Shown here: positions 25,478-33,734 of the stretch, in pieces
How positions within the stretch are numbered: the first letter of the stretch is position 1
How the letters are laid out: every line of letters begins with the position of its first letter
Assembly: GCA_016873165.1 (NCBI GenBank)
Contig: VGXV01000003.1
Coordinates: 62,001-126,000, forward strand
From: Planctomycetota bacterium
GTDB lineage: Bacteria; Planctomycetota; Brocadiia; Brocadiales; Brocadiaceae
Reading direction: 5' to 3'
Length of the DNA: 64,000 nt
Program-made: the position numbers and the translations under genes
The notes under the pieces: model-generated
What the model was told of the DNA's origin: nothing
Database searches by the model: none
The model's input: only the letters and a program-made list of their open reading frames with translations

Positions 25478-26014
25478 TTATCCCCCTGTTACTGTTACAG
25501 AACTTGCCTGAGGACCTTTATCGCCCTCCTCCTCGACAAAACGCACTTCCATTCCCTTCTCCAGGCGAGTAAAGTCATGGTTTAAAACGCTATTCCTGTG
25601 AAAATAAATCTCTCTGCCATCGGATGAGGTAATAAACCCGTATCCCTCTTCAGTGAATAAATTGCTGATACGGGCGAGAGGCACTTCTTCGTGGTGTTTT
25701 ACCTTGCCGCGCCGCTGAGCAACAAAGTCTTCCAGCTTCCGCCGCATTGCGTTGAAGGAATCTTTTACCGCCATATGAAAATCCTCGTTCGGTTTGCGTT
25801 TTATTACCAGTTCCGTGCCGGGAATTGTGACAACGATTTTTACATTATACAAAAGCCCCCGGTGTTCCCGATGGCGGAGCGCCTCTACTACTACCCTGCA
25901 GCGGATAATCCGGTCATAAGCGGTGTCTAATTTTTCTGCGTATTTATCAATATCAGCTTTGTTTGCATCGGTTAAATCAAAATCCCGTGCTGCTATTTCC
26001 AGTAAGAAATTCAT
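25478..26014 (-). CDS. HPF/RaiA-type ribosome-binding domain fused to a cold-shock domain
   Basis: 178 residues. Residues 1-105 follow the HPF/RaiA (sigma-54 modulation) fold: LEIAARDFDLTDANKADIDKY, RVVVEALRHREHRG, YNVKIVVTIPGTELVIKRKP, and DFHMAVKDSFNAMRRKLEDF. Residues about 112-176 form a cold-shock domain with the RNP-like GYGFITSSDGREIYFHRNSV and EKGMEVRFVEEEGDKGPQAS. HPF proteins bind the 30S decoding region and silence or protect idle ribosomes; a cold-shock domain would add single-stranded RNA binding. The start is firm: GAGGGGAGG sits 5 bases before the ATG. No rpoN lies next to it. Confidence 0.9.
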   Translation of the reverse strand: MNFLLEIAARDFDLTDANKADIDKYAEKLDTAYDRIIRCRVVVEALRHREHRGLLYNVKIVVTIPGTELVIKRKPNEDFHMAVKDSFNAMRRKLEDFVAQRRGKVKHHEEVPLARISNLFTEEGYGFITSSDGREIYFHRNSVLNHDFTRLEKGMEVRFVEEEGDKGPQASSVTVTGG

Positions 26015-26082
26015 CGCATTCCTCCCCTCAAAAAACGTTCACCATTCAACGGATAAAACTCCATACACTTTTCAAACATTAA

Positions 26083-26253
26083 AATTAGGTTGGGTTTTAA
26101 AAGGCAAAAACCCAACGACTTTTTACCCACCCCTAAATCCCCTCCCGAGAGGGGACTTCTACAATTCCCCTCCCGATAGGGGATTTCTACAATTCCCCTC
26201 TTGAGAGGGGTTAGGGGTGTGTTAAGGGCATAATGAAAAACTTTGAAATTCCT
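26083..26253. repeat. Family E element, copy 1 (inverted relative to copy 2)
   Basis: Reads, on the minus strand, from GGAATTTCAAAG through three AGGGGAATTGTAGAAGTCCCC-like palindromic units (AATTGTAGAAATCCCC and similar) to CCCAACCTAATTTT. On the plus strand it starts TTAGGTTGGGTTTTAAAA. The near-identical copy at 30025-30169 is in the opposite orientation and has two palindromic units instead of three. AAACATTAAAAT occurs just outside both edges. Confidence 0.85.
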
Positions 26254-26301
26254 TGTATAAACATTAAAATACTATCAGATGTATCTTTCGGGAACGATTC
26301 C

Positions 26302-29142
26302 TTACTCCCAAAGGTTCATCAGGAAATCCTTCATAACCTCTACCTGTTCTTCAGGCGTTCCCGGGATATAGTCCTGAAATTCTCCTTCCCTGAAAAATTT
26401 CGGCATTTTTGTTCCCGGCTGGATCGATTGCGGATCCAAAAGCCACCTTTTAATCCATTCCGGTTTAAGTCTTTTCTTTGCAAGCATAAGATCAGGCGCC
26501 CAATCAGCAGGTTCTCCTTCCGGCATTTTGCTGCCCCTTATGTGACATTGCAGACAATGAACATTTTCCGATTCAAACAGGTTCTTTGCCGCTGCAAGAT
26601 ATCCCGGATATGCCTTCTCCTTTTTCTCTATATACCCTTTTTGTGTTTCTTCGATAAAATCGTAAGGGTATTGTTCATCATCCTTCGCTGCGAGAAATAT
26701 CGCAAGTTTGGTTGCATCATTAACCGACATGCCAAACGTCGGCATTTTTACGTCAAGCCACGGCCTGAGATCAAAGGGTTCTTTTAAAAATTCGAACGCC
26801 CATTCGGATTGCACTTTCCTGCCTTCTCCATATAACAACGGAGGCGCAAAGACCCTTGCCTCTTCAGGCATTATGCCTTTTGCATCCACATGATGCTCGA
26901 TAATCGAATTTGCCAGTTCAATTTCCGGTGTTTTCTCCTGCCTTGCGATATCTTCTTCCGCAAGAAACACCACCTCTCCCGCCTTATGTCCGTATCGCTC
27001 GTTATCCTCCATTAACTGGAAATAAATGCCATCGTCCTCCTGTATTTTTACCATGCCGGAAAGTTCTATGCCGTCGTTAAGATATACCCTGTCCAGATCA
27101 AACTGATGGCACCCGGAGCAATTATATTTTCCAAGTATCTTTTTGCCTTCAGCGATTGCCTTTTGCCTGCCTGATAGCTTTGCAATATATTTTTCCGGCA
27201 ATTTCTCTTCCTTTAAACCGGTAAGCAATACAACCAGCGCTTCTATTTGTTCCTGAGACAATTCAAAGTCGGGCATCTTCAGGCGGTCTTCCTGTTTCTT
27301 GTACTTTCCTTCATCAAACTGCCTTGGGTTCTGCAGCTTTGCCTTCAGCCATGACCTTCTTGCCTCTCCGATATTTTCCGTGTAATGTTTTAACCCGGCC
27401 TCACCCAATATCTTTTTTTCTAAAAGCCCAAAATCAAACAGATGTATATGTTTTGATCCGATGTCTGACAACTCTGTCCCAATCTTCCCTGATCCTTCCA
27501 TGCCTGTAATTTCATGGCAGCCGAAGCATCCGTACCTTTTTATCAGCGCTTCTCCCAAAACTGCTTTATCCTTATCTGTTAACCATGCAACATTTTTTGA
27601 TTCATCCTCCGCAGAAGGTTGTTTTGTTTTCTTCAATAAATATCCGGCAATGAGACGGGCATCCGCCTCTTCAACCCTGAAATTTGGCATCCTTGTGCGG
27701 GGTTCTTTTTCTTTTGGATTGAGAATCCACTCAACAAAATACGTATCGAGCATCTTTTCTCCTATCCTGGCCAGATTCGGGGCAAACGTTTTTCCCTTAT
27801 CTTTTTCGTAACTATGGCATGCCAGACATCCTATTTGTTCAAAAAGGAAATCGCCCTGCTCATATTCTTCCCCGGTAAGTTGTATAATTTCATCATTATT
27901 TTCCCCGCCATTATCCGCATGCTGCCATAAATATGCCGCTATTGCACGGGATTCTTCCTCCGACAACCTGAAATTCGGCATCATGGTGGTTGGCCGGAAT
28001 CCCTTTGGATTTCTTATCCAGTCCGTTATCCATTCCGGTTTTACCTTGTTTTTGATGTTTCGCAAACTTGGGCCGATAATTCTATTCTTATATTCATCAG
28101 AACCTTTTGTTTCATGGCAACCATGGCAACCAAGCTCATCAAATAACGTTTTCCCACTCCAAAGCAAATCCGCGCCTTTCACCTCTCTCCCCTTATTATG
28201 GCATCGAATGCAGGAAGCCTGCGCGCCTTTTCCCCGATATATCGGAGTGAGCCAGTATTCAACTTCGCCATGCGCCTTTTTTACTCCTGATGTGGCGCTT
28301 GACTGCCCTTCATGGCATAAAACACAGCCAAATTTCTCCGGAGGATGGTTCCCAAGATATAATTGCCTGTCAGGATGGCTTGCGTATGGCTGTTCATCGG
28401 AAACACTTTCTGATGTGTTTATGCCGACATGACATGACATACATCGGTCAACTATGTTGATATCTTCCAAATAGGTTTGATACACCTGAAGTCCGGGCCG
28501 TGTGGTTTCGAGTTTTTTCAGCCTGTCTTTGCCATGTTCCATGCCTGCCGTGTATGAATCCAGTTCATTTGTATATAGGGTAATGTCTTTTTTCAATTCT
28601 CCCAGCTTTGCCCTGATTGACACAAGTTGGTGCTCAAATCCCTTCAGTTTCAGGGCATGATCTTCATTTTCTTCTTCCAGCGCCCATATTTCTTTCTTAA
28701 TGTGTTCATTCTGTGTTTTTCCATAGAGATACTCTTTCTCCATCGTTTCATTTCTCGCTACGACCGACAGAAATCTCAATGATTCAACATCTTTTTCTAC
28801 GCGCTTTTCTTCCGCTAACAGTTTTTTATACTCTTCCTGAACCGAAGGTGTGAGAAAGGCATTATGCGCATTTTTTAACTTTTCTTTTGTTTCCGTATAT
28901 TTCTTTTGTATTTCGGGACTTTCAAAAAGGGCGAGAGATTGTTCATATTCTTCCCTTACTTTTTCGTATTCCAACTGATAGAATTTTCTCTGATATTTTT
29001 TCCATGGCCTCCTGTCAACCACCTCATTCACCACCGCCCACAAGGTAACGGCAGCAAGGAGAAAGCTTGCCGCAGCAAAGACAGCAGAATAGGATTTTTC
29101 TTCTTCTCTTTTTTCTTTTTTCCGTTTTGTTCCTGTTTCCAT
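26302..29142 (-). CDS. Membrane-anchored octahaem cytochrome c of the Rieske/cytochrome b operon
   Basis: 946 residues. One N-terminal helix (about 18-40) is followed by some 170 residues of charged coiled coil (about 50-215). Eight CXXCH haem motifs then occur: CMSCH (234), CVLCH (273), CIRCH (311), CHGCH (339), CLACH (439), CFGCH (539), CSGCH (675) and CLQCH (about 880). The last five are each followed by an MPxF-type Met ligand motif (MMPNF, RMPNF, KMPDF, KMPTF, KMPKF), as in class I cytochrome c domains; the first three resemble a multihaem module. It is the last gene of the operon, 20 bp after the subunit-IV gene. Probable role: periplasmic or anammoxosome-lumen electron carrier of the bc-type complex. 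Inverted repeats flank it and its neighbour. Confidence 0.92.
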   Translation of the reverse strand: METGTKRKKEKREEEKSYSAVFAAASFLLAAVTLWAVVNEVVDRRPWKKYQRKFYQLEYEKVREEYEQSLALFESPEIQKKYTETKEKLKNAHNAFLTPSVQEEYKKLLAEEKRVEKDVESLRFLSVVARNETMEKEYLYGKTQNEHIKKEIWALEEENEDHALKLKGFEHQLVSIRAKLGELKKDITLYTNELDSYTAGMEHGKDRLKKLETTRPGLQVYQTYLEDINIVDRCMSCHVGINTSESVSDEQPYASHPDRQLYLGNHPPEKFGCVLCHEGQSSATSGVKKAHGEVEYWLTPIYRGKGAQASCIRCHNKGREVKGADLLWSGKTLFDELGCHGCHETKGSDEYKNRIIGPSLRNIKNKVKPEWITDWIRNPKGFRPTTMMPNFRLSEEESRAIAAYLWQHADNGGENNDEIIQLTGEEYEQGDFLFEQIGCLACHSYEKDKGKTFAPNLARIGEKMLDTYFVEWILNPKEKEPRTRMPNFRVEEADARLIAGYLLKKTKQPSAEDESKNVAWLTDKDKAVLGEALIKRYGCFGCHEITGMEGSGKIGTELSDIGSKHIHLFDFGLLEKKILGEAGLKHYTENIGEARRSWLKAKLQNPRQFDEGKYKKQEDRLKMPDFELSQEQIEALVVLLTGLKEEKLPEKYIAKLSGRQKAIAEGKKILGKYNCSGCHQFDLDRVYLNDGIELSGMVKIQEDDGIYFQLMEDNERYGHKAGEVVFLAEEDIARQEKTPEIELANSIIEHHVDAKGIMPEEARVFAPPLLYGEGRKVQSEWAFEFLKEPFDLRPWLDVKMPTFGMSVNDATKLAIFLAAKDDEQYPYDFIEETQKGYIEKKEKAYPGYLAAAKNLFESENVHCLQCHIRGSKMPEGEPADWAPDLMLAKKRLKPEWIKRWLLDPQSIQPGTKMPKFFREGEFQDYIPGTPEEQVEVMKDFLMNLWE

Positions 29143-29162
29143 ACAAATGCTTCTTTAAAAAA

Positions 29163-29996
29163 TTATATATTAAACCACGGAGTTACCCAGATATATTTTA
29201 TGTGAAACACCAATCGCAAGCATACCTTTATCGGAAGCGCCATCATACAAAGGAAAAGAAAAGCCACCATGGTATATTTAACAAACCCAAGTTTTTCTAT
29301 TGCCACACTCTTTCTGCTTTTTAGAAGGCGATAAGGGAGGGATATTCCGGAATAAAAATAACCAAATAACACCGCTCCGCCAATAATGAAACCCATAAAA
29401 GAATTTGATTTTACTCCAATAAAGCTGGTCAGGTCATAATTTGTTTCCGCAACTACCCGATGCGGGTCCCATTCCTGCCATGGCCAAAACCACAACCAGC
29501 CTGGTCCCCGCATAAATACCCCTACGATGATCAAGAGTATCCATAATACGTGAAATCCGAAACAAAAGGTCAGCATCGCAAGTTTTCTTTCCTTAAAGGT
29601 ATAATACCCATTCCCCTTTGGATTAAAATCCACATAAGGAATCACCATTAATCCGGCAATTATCAGCATCGGAAAAACAACTCCGGCAATCCAGGGATCA
29701 AAATAAACGAGCATTTCCTGCAATCCCAGAAAATACCAGGGCGCCTTTGCAGGATTCGGAGTCATGGTAGGGTCGGAAAGCTCTTCAAGAGGGGCGTCAA
29801 ACAGGATCGACCAAACAATAAGCACTATTGTGCAAATAATTGCCGCCAGAAGCTCTTTTCTCATCAGGTAAGGCCATGTGGCTATTTCGTTTTCCGAAAT
29901 ATCACTGTCTTTTTCTTTGGCAAACGTCTTGCCTTTTATAAAGGCAAGGGCGCGATATCTGCCTTTCTTTTCTTTATTTTCCTCGCTATTTTCCAT
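29163..29996 (-). CDS. Cytochrome b C-terminal (subunit IV-like) protein
   Basis: 277 residues with several membrane segments. PTMTPNPAKAPWYFLGLQEM is the subunit IV/cytochrome b C-terminal quinol-site region, in which the usual PEWY Glu is replaced (APWY). Further helices follow (WIAGVVFPMLIIAGLMVIPY, MLTFCFGFHVLWILLIIVGV), then GPGWLWFWPWQEWDPH. The N-terminal ~50 residues are hydrophilic. With the separate N-terminal cytochrome b at 32060-32887 it makes a split, b6f-style cytochrome b. It is separated from the upstream oxidoreductase gene by a family E repeat, and the octahaem gene follows 20 bp downstream. Confidence 0.88.
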   Translation of the reverse strand: MENSEENKEKKGRYRALAFIKGKTFAKEKDSDISENEIATWPYLMRKELLAAIICTIVLIVWSILFDAPLEELSDPTMTPNPAKAPWYFLGLQEMLVYFDPWIAGVVFPMLIIAGLMVIPYVDFNPKGNGYYTFKERKLAMLTFCFGFHVLWILLIIVGVFMRGPGWLWFWPWQEWDPHRVVAETNYDLTSFIGVKSNSFMGFIIGGAVLFGYFYSGISLPYRLLKSRKSVAIEKLGFVKYTMVAFLFLCMMALPIKVCLRLVFHIKYIWVTPWFNI

Positions 29997-30024
29997 ATCT
30001 CTTAAACTTTTTCTATTTTAATGT

Positions 30025-30169
30025 TTAGGAATTTCAAAGTTTTTCATTATGCCCTTAACACACCCCTAACCCCTCTCAAGAGGGGAATTGTAGAAGTCCC
30101 CTCTTGAGAGGGGATTTAGGGGTGGGTAAAAAGTCGTTGGATTTTGTCTTTTAAAAACCCAACCTAATT
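30025..30169. repeat. Family E element, copy 2, inside the respiratory operon
   Basis: Runs from TTAGGAATTTCAAAG through CCCTCTCAAGAGGGGAATTG and CCCCTCTTGAGAGGGG to AACCCAACCTAATT. It fills nearly the whole gap between the oxidoreductase stop and the subunit-IV start, and is the inverted counterpart of 26083-26253. Its GC-rich palindromes could form strong hairpins in the operon mRNA. Confidence 0.85.
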
Positions 30170-30172
30170 CAT

Positions 30173-31882
30173 TTAACCTTCTGAATAGGCAAACCGTTTC
30201 ATGGTAATCGCTCCCACAGGGCAACGCTTAACACACAAACCGCATCGTATGCATTTTTCTTCATCAATAATCATTGCCGCATCCCAATCTTCAGAGATGT
30301 CATCTTCGTCATGGCGAGAGTTCTGCATTGAAACATTTTCACGTGAAACCATCGATATGCAGTTGTAAGGGCAGACATCGATACAGCCGCCGCATAACAC
30401 GCATTTTTCATCGATAAAGATATTAAAATGGCAAAGCAGGCAGCGGTTTGCCTCTTTCAGGGCATTTTCCCTGGATAAACCAAGTTCTGATTCGGCATCG
30501 AAGCATCCCCGGTCGTCCAGGGGAAGCGATTCCTGATGTTGCCTGGGCACAACTTCATAATTGGAAACTCTTTTTGAAGGATTTTGTGATTTATAATGAA
30601 ATTGGAATCCTTCTTTTTCCCGATTTGTCAGGTACGTATGTATAGCGCTGGCCGCTTTTCTTCCGTCGGCAATTACCTCGATCACGTTTCGTGGTCCCGT
30701 TACGCAGTCTCCCCCCGCAAAGGCACCCCTTCGGGATGTCATACCGGTCTCTCCGTCAATCAAGGGCATTCCCCACTTGTTAACTTTTATGCCAAATCGA
30801 TCTGAAAGAAAAGTGATATCCGGCGCCTGCCCAATAGCAGGAATAACCATATCCACAGACATGGTAAAATTGCTTCCTTCAATAGTTTCCGGGCGGCGGC
30901 GTCCAGGCGCATCAGGTTCACCAAGCTTATTCTTAACACATTCCATATGTGTTGCAATTCCGTTTTGTCCTGTTAATTTGACGGGAGAAGTCAGGTAAAG
31001 CATTGTAATGCCTTCTTCCTCCGCCATGCGAACTTCAATTTCTCCGGCAGGCATTTCTTCCCTGCTTCGGCGATACACAATCGACACCTCGCTTGCGCCC
31101 AGGCGCAGAGACGAACGCGCGCAATCGATCGCAGTAAAACCTCCGCCGATTACCACTATTTTTTTCGGAACGCTTTTTATTATTCCAAGATTGGTGTCTT
31201 TCATAAAAGAAACGCCATGCATTACCCCTCCCAATTCTTCTCCGGGAATATCCATGCGGGAAGATTTATGGGCTCCGGTTGCGATATAAACAGCATCGAA
31301 GGAATTTAAGAGTTCATCAAACTTTTCCGGAGCGTCGACGGGAGTGTTTAAAAGAATTTCAACGCCAAATCCCTTTATCCAGTTGATAGAATCTTCAATT
31401 ATGGCGCGCGGAAGGCGATAGGGGGGAATTCCTACTTGAAGCATGCCGCCCGCAACCGACAGCGCTTCATATATGATAGCATCATGTCCCTTTACCGCTA
31501 AATCATGGGCTGCTGCCAGGCCGCATGGGCCTGAACCAATAATTGCAATTCGTTTGCCGGTTTTTCTGACGACCACTTTTTTCTGAGGAAATTTATTGAC
31601 GGAAAAATCCGCGGCGCTTCTTTTCAGCGAACATATGGAAATGGGGGAATCAATAACCCCTCTCCTGCATGCGGTTTCGCAAGGATGGGTACAAACCCTG
31701 CCGAGGATATGGGGAAAGAGATTTGCCATGGTATTAAGGAGCAGTGATGAATCGAAATTCCCCACAACGATACGTTCTATGTAATTCATCGCGGGTGTAT
31801 TGACGGGACACGCGTATTGGCAATTGATATTTTGCCGAAACCAATGATCATCTGCCCTGACAATCGTATATTTCATGGCCAC
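30173..31882 (-). CDS. FAD/NAD(P) oxidoreductase with iron-sulfur clusters (GltD-like)
   Basis: 569 residues. The N-terminal Cys-rich part has CQYACPVNTP and CTHPCETACRRG, as in the GltD/NADPH-glutamate-synthase small-subunit family. Then comes the FAD motif AIIGSGPCGLAAAHDLA, the NAD(P) motif VVIGGGFTAIDCARSSLRLGA with YRRSREEMPA, and AFAGGDCVTGPRNVIEVIADG. Two C-terminal 4Fe-4S motifs follow, CVLCGGCIDVCP and CIRCGLCVKRCP. It should carry electrons between NAD(P)H and the quinone/Rieske/cytochrome b unit; the direction is unknown. The start may be GTG at 31882 (AGGAG 4 bases upstream, overlapping the preceding stop by one base) or ATG at 31876. Confidence 0.9.
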   Translation of the reverse strand: MAMKYTIVRADDHWFRQNINCQYACPVNTPAMNYIERIVVGNFDSSLLLNTMANLFPHILGRVCTHPCETACRRGVIDSPISICSLKRSAADFSVNKFPQKKVVVRKTGKRIAIIGSGPCGLAAAHDLAVKGHDAIIYEALSVAGGMLQVGIPPYRLPRAIIEDSINWIKGFGVEILLNTPVDAPEKFDELLNSFDAVYIATGAHKSSRMDIPGEELGGVMHGVSFMKDTNLGIIKSVPKKIVVIGGGFTAIDCARSSLRLGASEVSIVYRRSREEMPAGEIEVRMAEEEGITMLYLTSPVKLTGQNGIATHMECVKNKLGEPDAPGRRRPETIEGSNFTMSVDMVIPAIGQAPDITFLSDRFGIKVNKWGMPLIDGETGMTSRRGAFAGGDCVTGPRNVIEVIADGRKAASAIHTYLTNREKEGFQFHYKSQNPSKRVSNYEVVPRQHQESLPLDDRGCFDAESELGLSRENALKEANRCLLCHFNIFIDEKCVLCGGCIDVCPYNCISMVSRENVSMQNSRHDEDDISEDWDAAMIIDEEKCIRCGLCVKRCPVGAITMKRFAYSEG

Positions 31883-32034
31883 TATTCTCCTTTTTGACGT
31901 TCTTCCTGTTTTGGCCTGCTATCGTTCCTGAATGCCTGCTGAAAGGTGATAAAAGAGAAGAAGCACAGCAAAAAGATCAATGCCACAATGGGAATGTTAT
32001 CCGGTTTAGTTATAATTGCCCATATATTTTCCAT
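31882..32034 (-). CDS. 50-residue single-helix protein of the respiratory operon
   Basis: A short gene between cytochrome b and the oxidoreductase. It encodes MENIWAIITKPDNIPIVALI then a helix (VALIFLLCFFSFITF) and a charged tail ending in KQEERQKGE. The stop TAG overlaps the GTG start of the oxidoreductase by one base, and 25 bp separate it from the cytochrome b stop, so it is embedded in the operon. The size and N-out single helix recall the small subunits of b6f or bc complexes. No strong ribosome binding site precedes its ATG. Function is inferred from position only. Confidence 0.72.
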   Translation of the reverse strand: MENIWAIITKPDNIPIVALIFLLCFFSFITFQQAFRNDSRPKQEERQKGE

Positions 32035-32059
32035 GATTTGAAATCTTTAAATAACACTA

Positions 32060-32887
32060 TCAAAGAGGCCCTGATATGCCGCCATCTTTGCGAATTCGCC
32101 AGAAATGCACCATCATAAATATGCTGATAATTAATGGAAGCCCAATGCAATGCCATACGTATGCCCTTAATAGCGCATTGCCGCCAACCAGTGAGCCTCC
32201 CAGAAGGGCGAAACGGATGTCGTTGTGCGAAGTCATTCCCAATTGTTCCCCGAAAGGCCCTTCATGACCTAATAATGGCGTAGAACGCGCCATGTTCGTT
32301 CCGACCGTAACCGCCCAGAATCCCAACTGATCCCACGTAAGCAAATACCCGGTAAAGCTCAGGAGAAGGGTAACAACCAGAAGAACGACTCCGACACACC
32401 AGTTAAATTCTCTTGGGGGTTTATACGAACCCGTTGCAAAAACACGGAACATATGCAGCCATACGGTGATCACCATCAAATGTGCTGCCCACCGATGGAG
32501 ATTCCTCAGCAATGCCCCGAACGGCACCTGATATTCAAGATCTTTTACATCCCAGTATGCGTCATGAACGGTGGGACGATAATAAAACATCAATAATATG
32601 CCGGTAGCCGTAAGCACTAAAAACAGGAAAAAGCTGATGCCGCCCATGCACCATGTAAACTTAAATTGAGGGGCATGCCTTTTTACCTTTGCGGGATGCA
32701 GATGGAGGAATACATTGGAAATAATCTTTAACGTTCTGTTTTTAGGGGTATCGGCAAGGCCATGCCTGAAAACGGACTCCCATACCTTCGATTGAAACAC
32801 CATACTGAAGCATGCGCCAAGCAGACCTTTTTCTTTTGCTAGTTTTTTGTATTTTGTGAAAAATGTGTCTTTCTGCTGATTTTCCAT
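32060..32887 (-). CDS. Cytochrome b6-like subunit
   Basis: 275 residues with about four core helices. The haem ligands are H131 and H145 in [20 protein letters not shown], and H246 and H261 in [20 protein letters not shown]. The spacing of 14 and 15 is that of cytochrome b6, not the 14/14 of mitochondrial-type b. C80 in FKFTWCMGG aligns with the b6 cysteine that binds haem ci. The end, [11 protein letters not shown], is the b6 C-terminus. An N-terminal extension of about 65 residues precedes the core. Its start is 1 base after the Rieske stop. It catalyses quinol oxidation/reduction with the Rieske and subunit-IV proteins. Confidence 0.92.
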   Translation of the reverse strand: MENQQKDTFFTKYKKLAKEKGLLGACFSMVFQSKVWESVFRHGLADTPKNRTLKIISNVFLHLHPAKVKRHAPQFKFTWCMGGISFFLFLVLTATGILLMFYYRPTVHDAYWDVKDLEYQVPFGALLRNLHRWAAHLMVITVWLHMFRVFATGSYKPPREFNWCVGVVLLVVTLLLSFTGYLLTWDQLGFWAVTVGTNMARSTPLLGHEGPFGEQLGMTSHNDIRFALLGGSLVGGNALLRAYVWHCIGLPLIISIFMMVHFWRIRKDGGISGPL

Positions 32888-32888
32888 A

Positions 32889-33395
32889 TTATACCTTTAA
32901 AAAAGCCCCCGGTTTGTCCCATTCCCCCCGTTCACCTCTGAATCGGGCACTTTCATCGACAATAATTTGTCCATCGTCGCCCAATGCCACTTTAAAACGC
33001 TCCAATGGCCTCGGCGCGGGACCTTCTATATTAATTCCATCCGGGGTAAAACCGCTGCCATGGCATGGACATTTGAATTTTCCTTCCGACGCAAGCCAGT
33101 TGGGCGTGCAGCCAAGATGTGTGCACTTTGCCTCAACAACATACAACTTATCCGCTTCTCTGACAATCCATACCCTGAATTGTTTTTTGAATTTTTCGCT
33201 TACCCCCAATGTATATTGGGAAGGGAACCCGACTGAATAGCGCGTGGGAGGTTCGAAGATTGTTCTGGGGAAAAAGAATCTGAGGATTGAGCCGGTTATT
33301 GTTGTCACAAATACCCCGATCAAACCCCAGCCTGCAAAGTAAAGAAATTTCCTGCGAGTTACCGGAGTTTTCGATTTTTCGACTGCTTCTAACAT
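32889..33395 (-). CDS. Rieske iron-sulfur protein
   Basis: 168 residues. A twin-arginine-like [10 protein letters not shown] precedes one N-terminal helix (about 20-40). The 2Fe-2S ligand motifs are CTHLGC at 91-96 and CPCHGSG at 109-115, with the two Cys forming the usual disulfide. It is the high-potential one-electron acceptor of a bc-type complex, with the head domain outside the membrane. First gene of the operon. The ATG has AGAGG a few bases upstream. The promoter should lie in the 300-bp spacer upstream, which is divergent to the AAA ATPase gene. Confidence 0.94.
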   Translation of the reverse strand: MLEAVEKSKTPVTRRKFLYFAGWGLIGVFVTTITGSILRFFFPRTIFEPPTRYSVGFPSQYTLGVSEKFKKQFRVWIVREADKLYVVEAKCTHLGCTPNWLASEGKFKCPCHGSGFTPDGINIEGPAPRPLERFKVALGDDGQIIVDESARFRGERGEWDKPGAFLKV

Positions 33396-33734
33396 AACCT
33401 CTCCGGGCCTGTTAACAATACACTTTAGATTAAAAACTTAGAAAGAATCAATTATTTCTGTCATCGGTACTGTGTATAATGAATGATAAATGAGAAAATG
33501 AGAAAGTCAACTGAATTTTTGAATCAGAAAAATGAACGACTCCGGATAGGCATCAAGACGTAAATTATGGCCGTCTTTTTTATTTTCCCAGGTCGAGTCG
33601 ATTTTTTATAAAACGGCTTGCTTTCAGTACCTGAAACAACATAGACGTAAAGGTCAGGCTTTTTTTGAATCGCTTGCCCGCATTATTCAGGTTTTTCCTT
33701 GCATTTTAGGAATCATTTTCCGAAAATGCTATAT
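33396..33734. other. Intergenic region upstream of the respiratory operon
   Basis: About 340 bp between the divergent Rieske and AAA-ATPase genes. It should hold the operon promoter. No repeat family, clear -35/-10 pair or operator palindrome was recognised. Confidence 0.45.
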
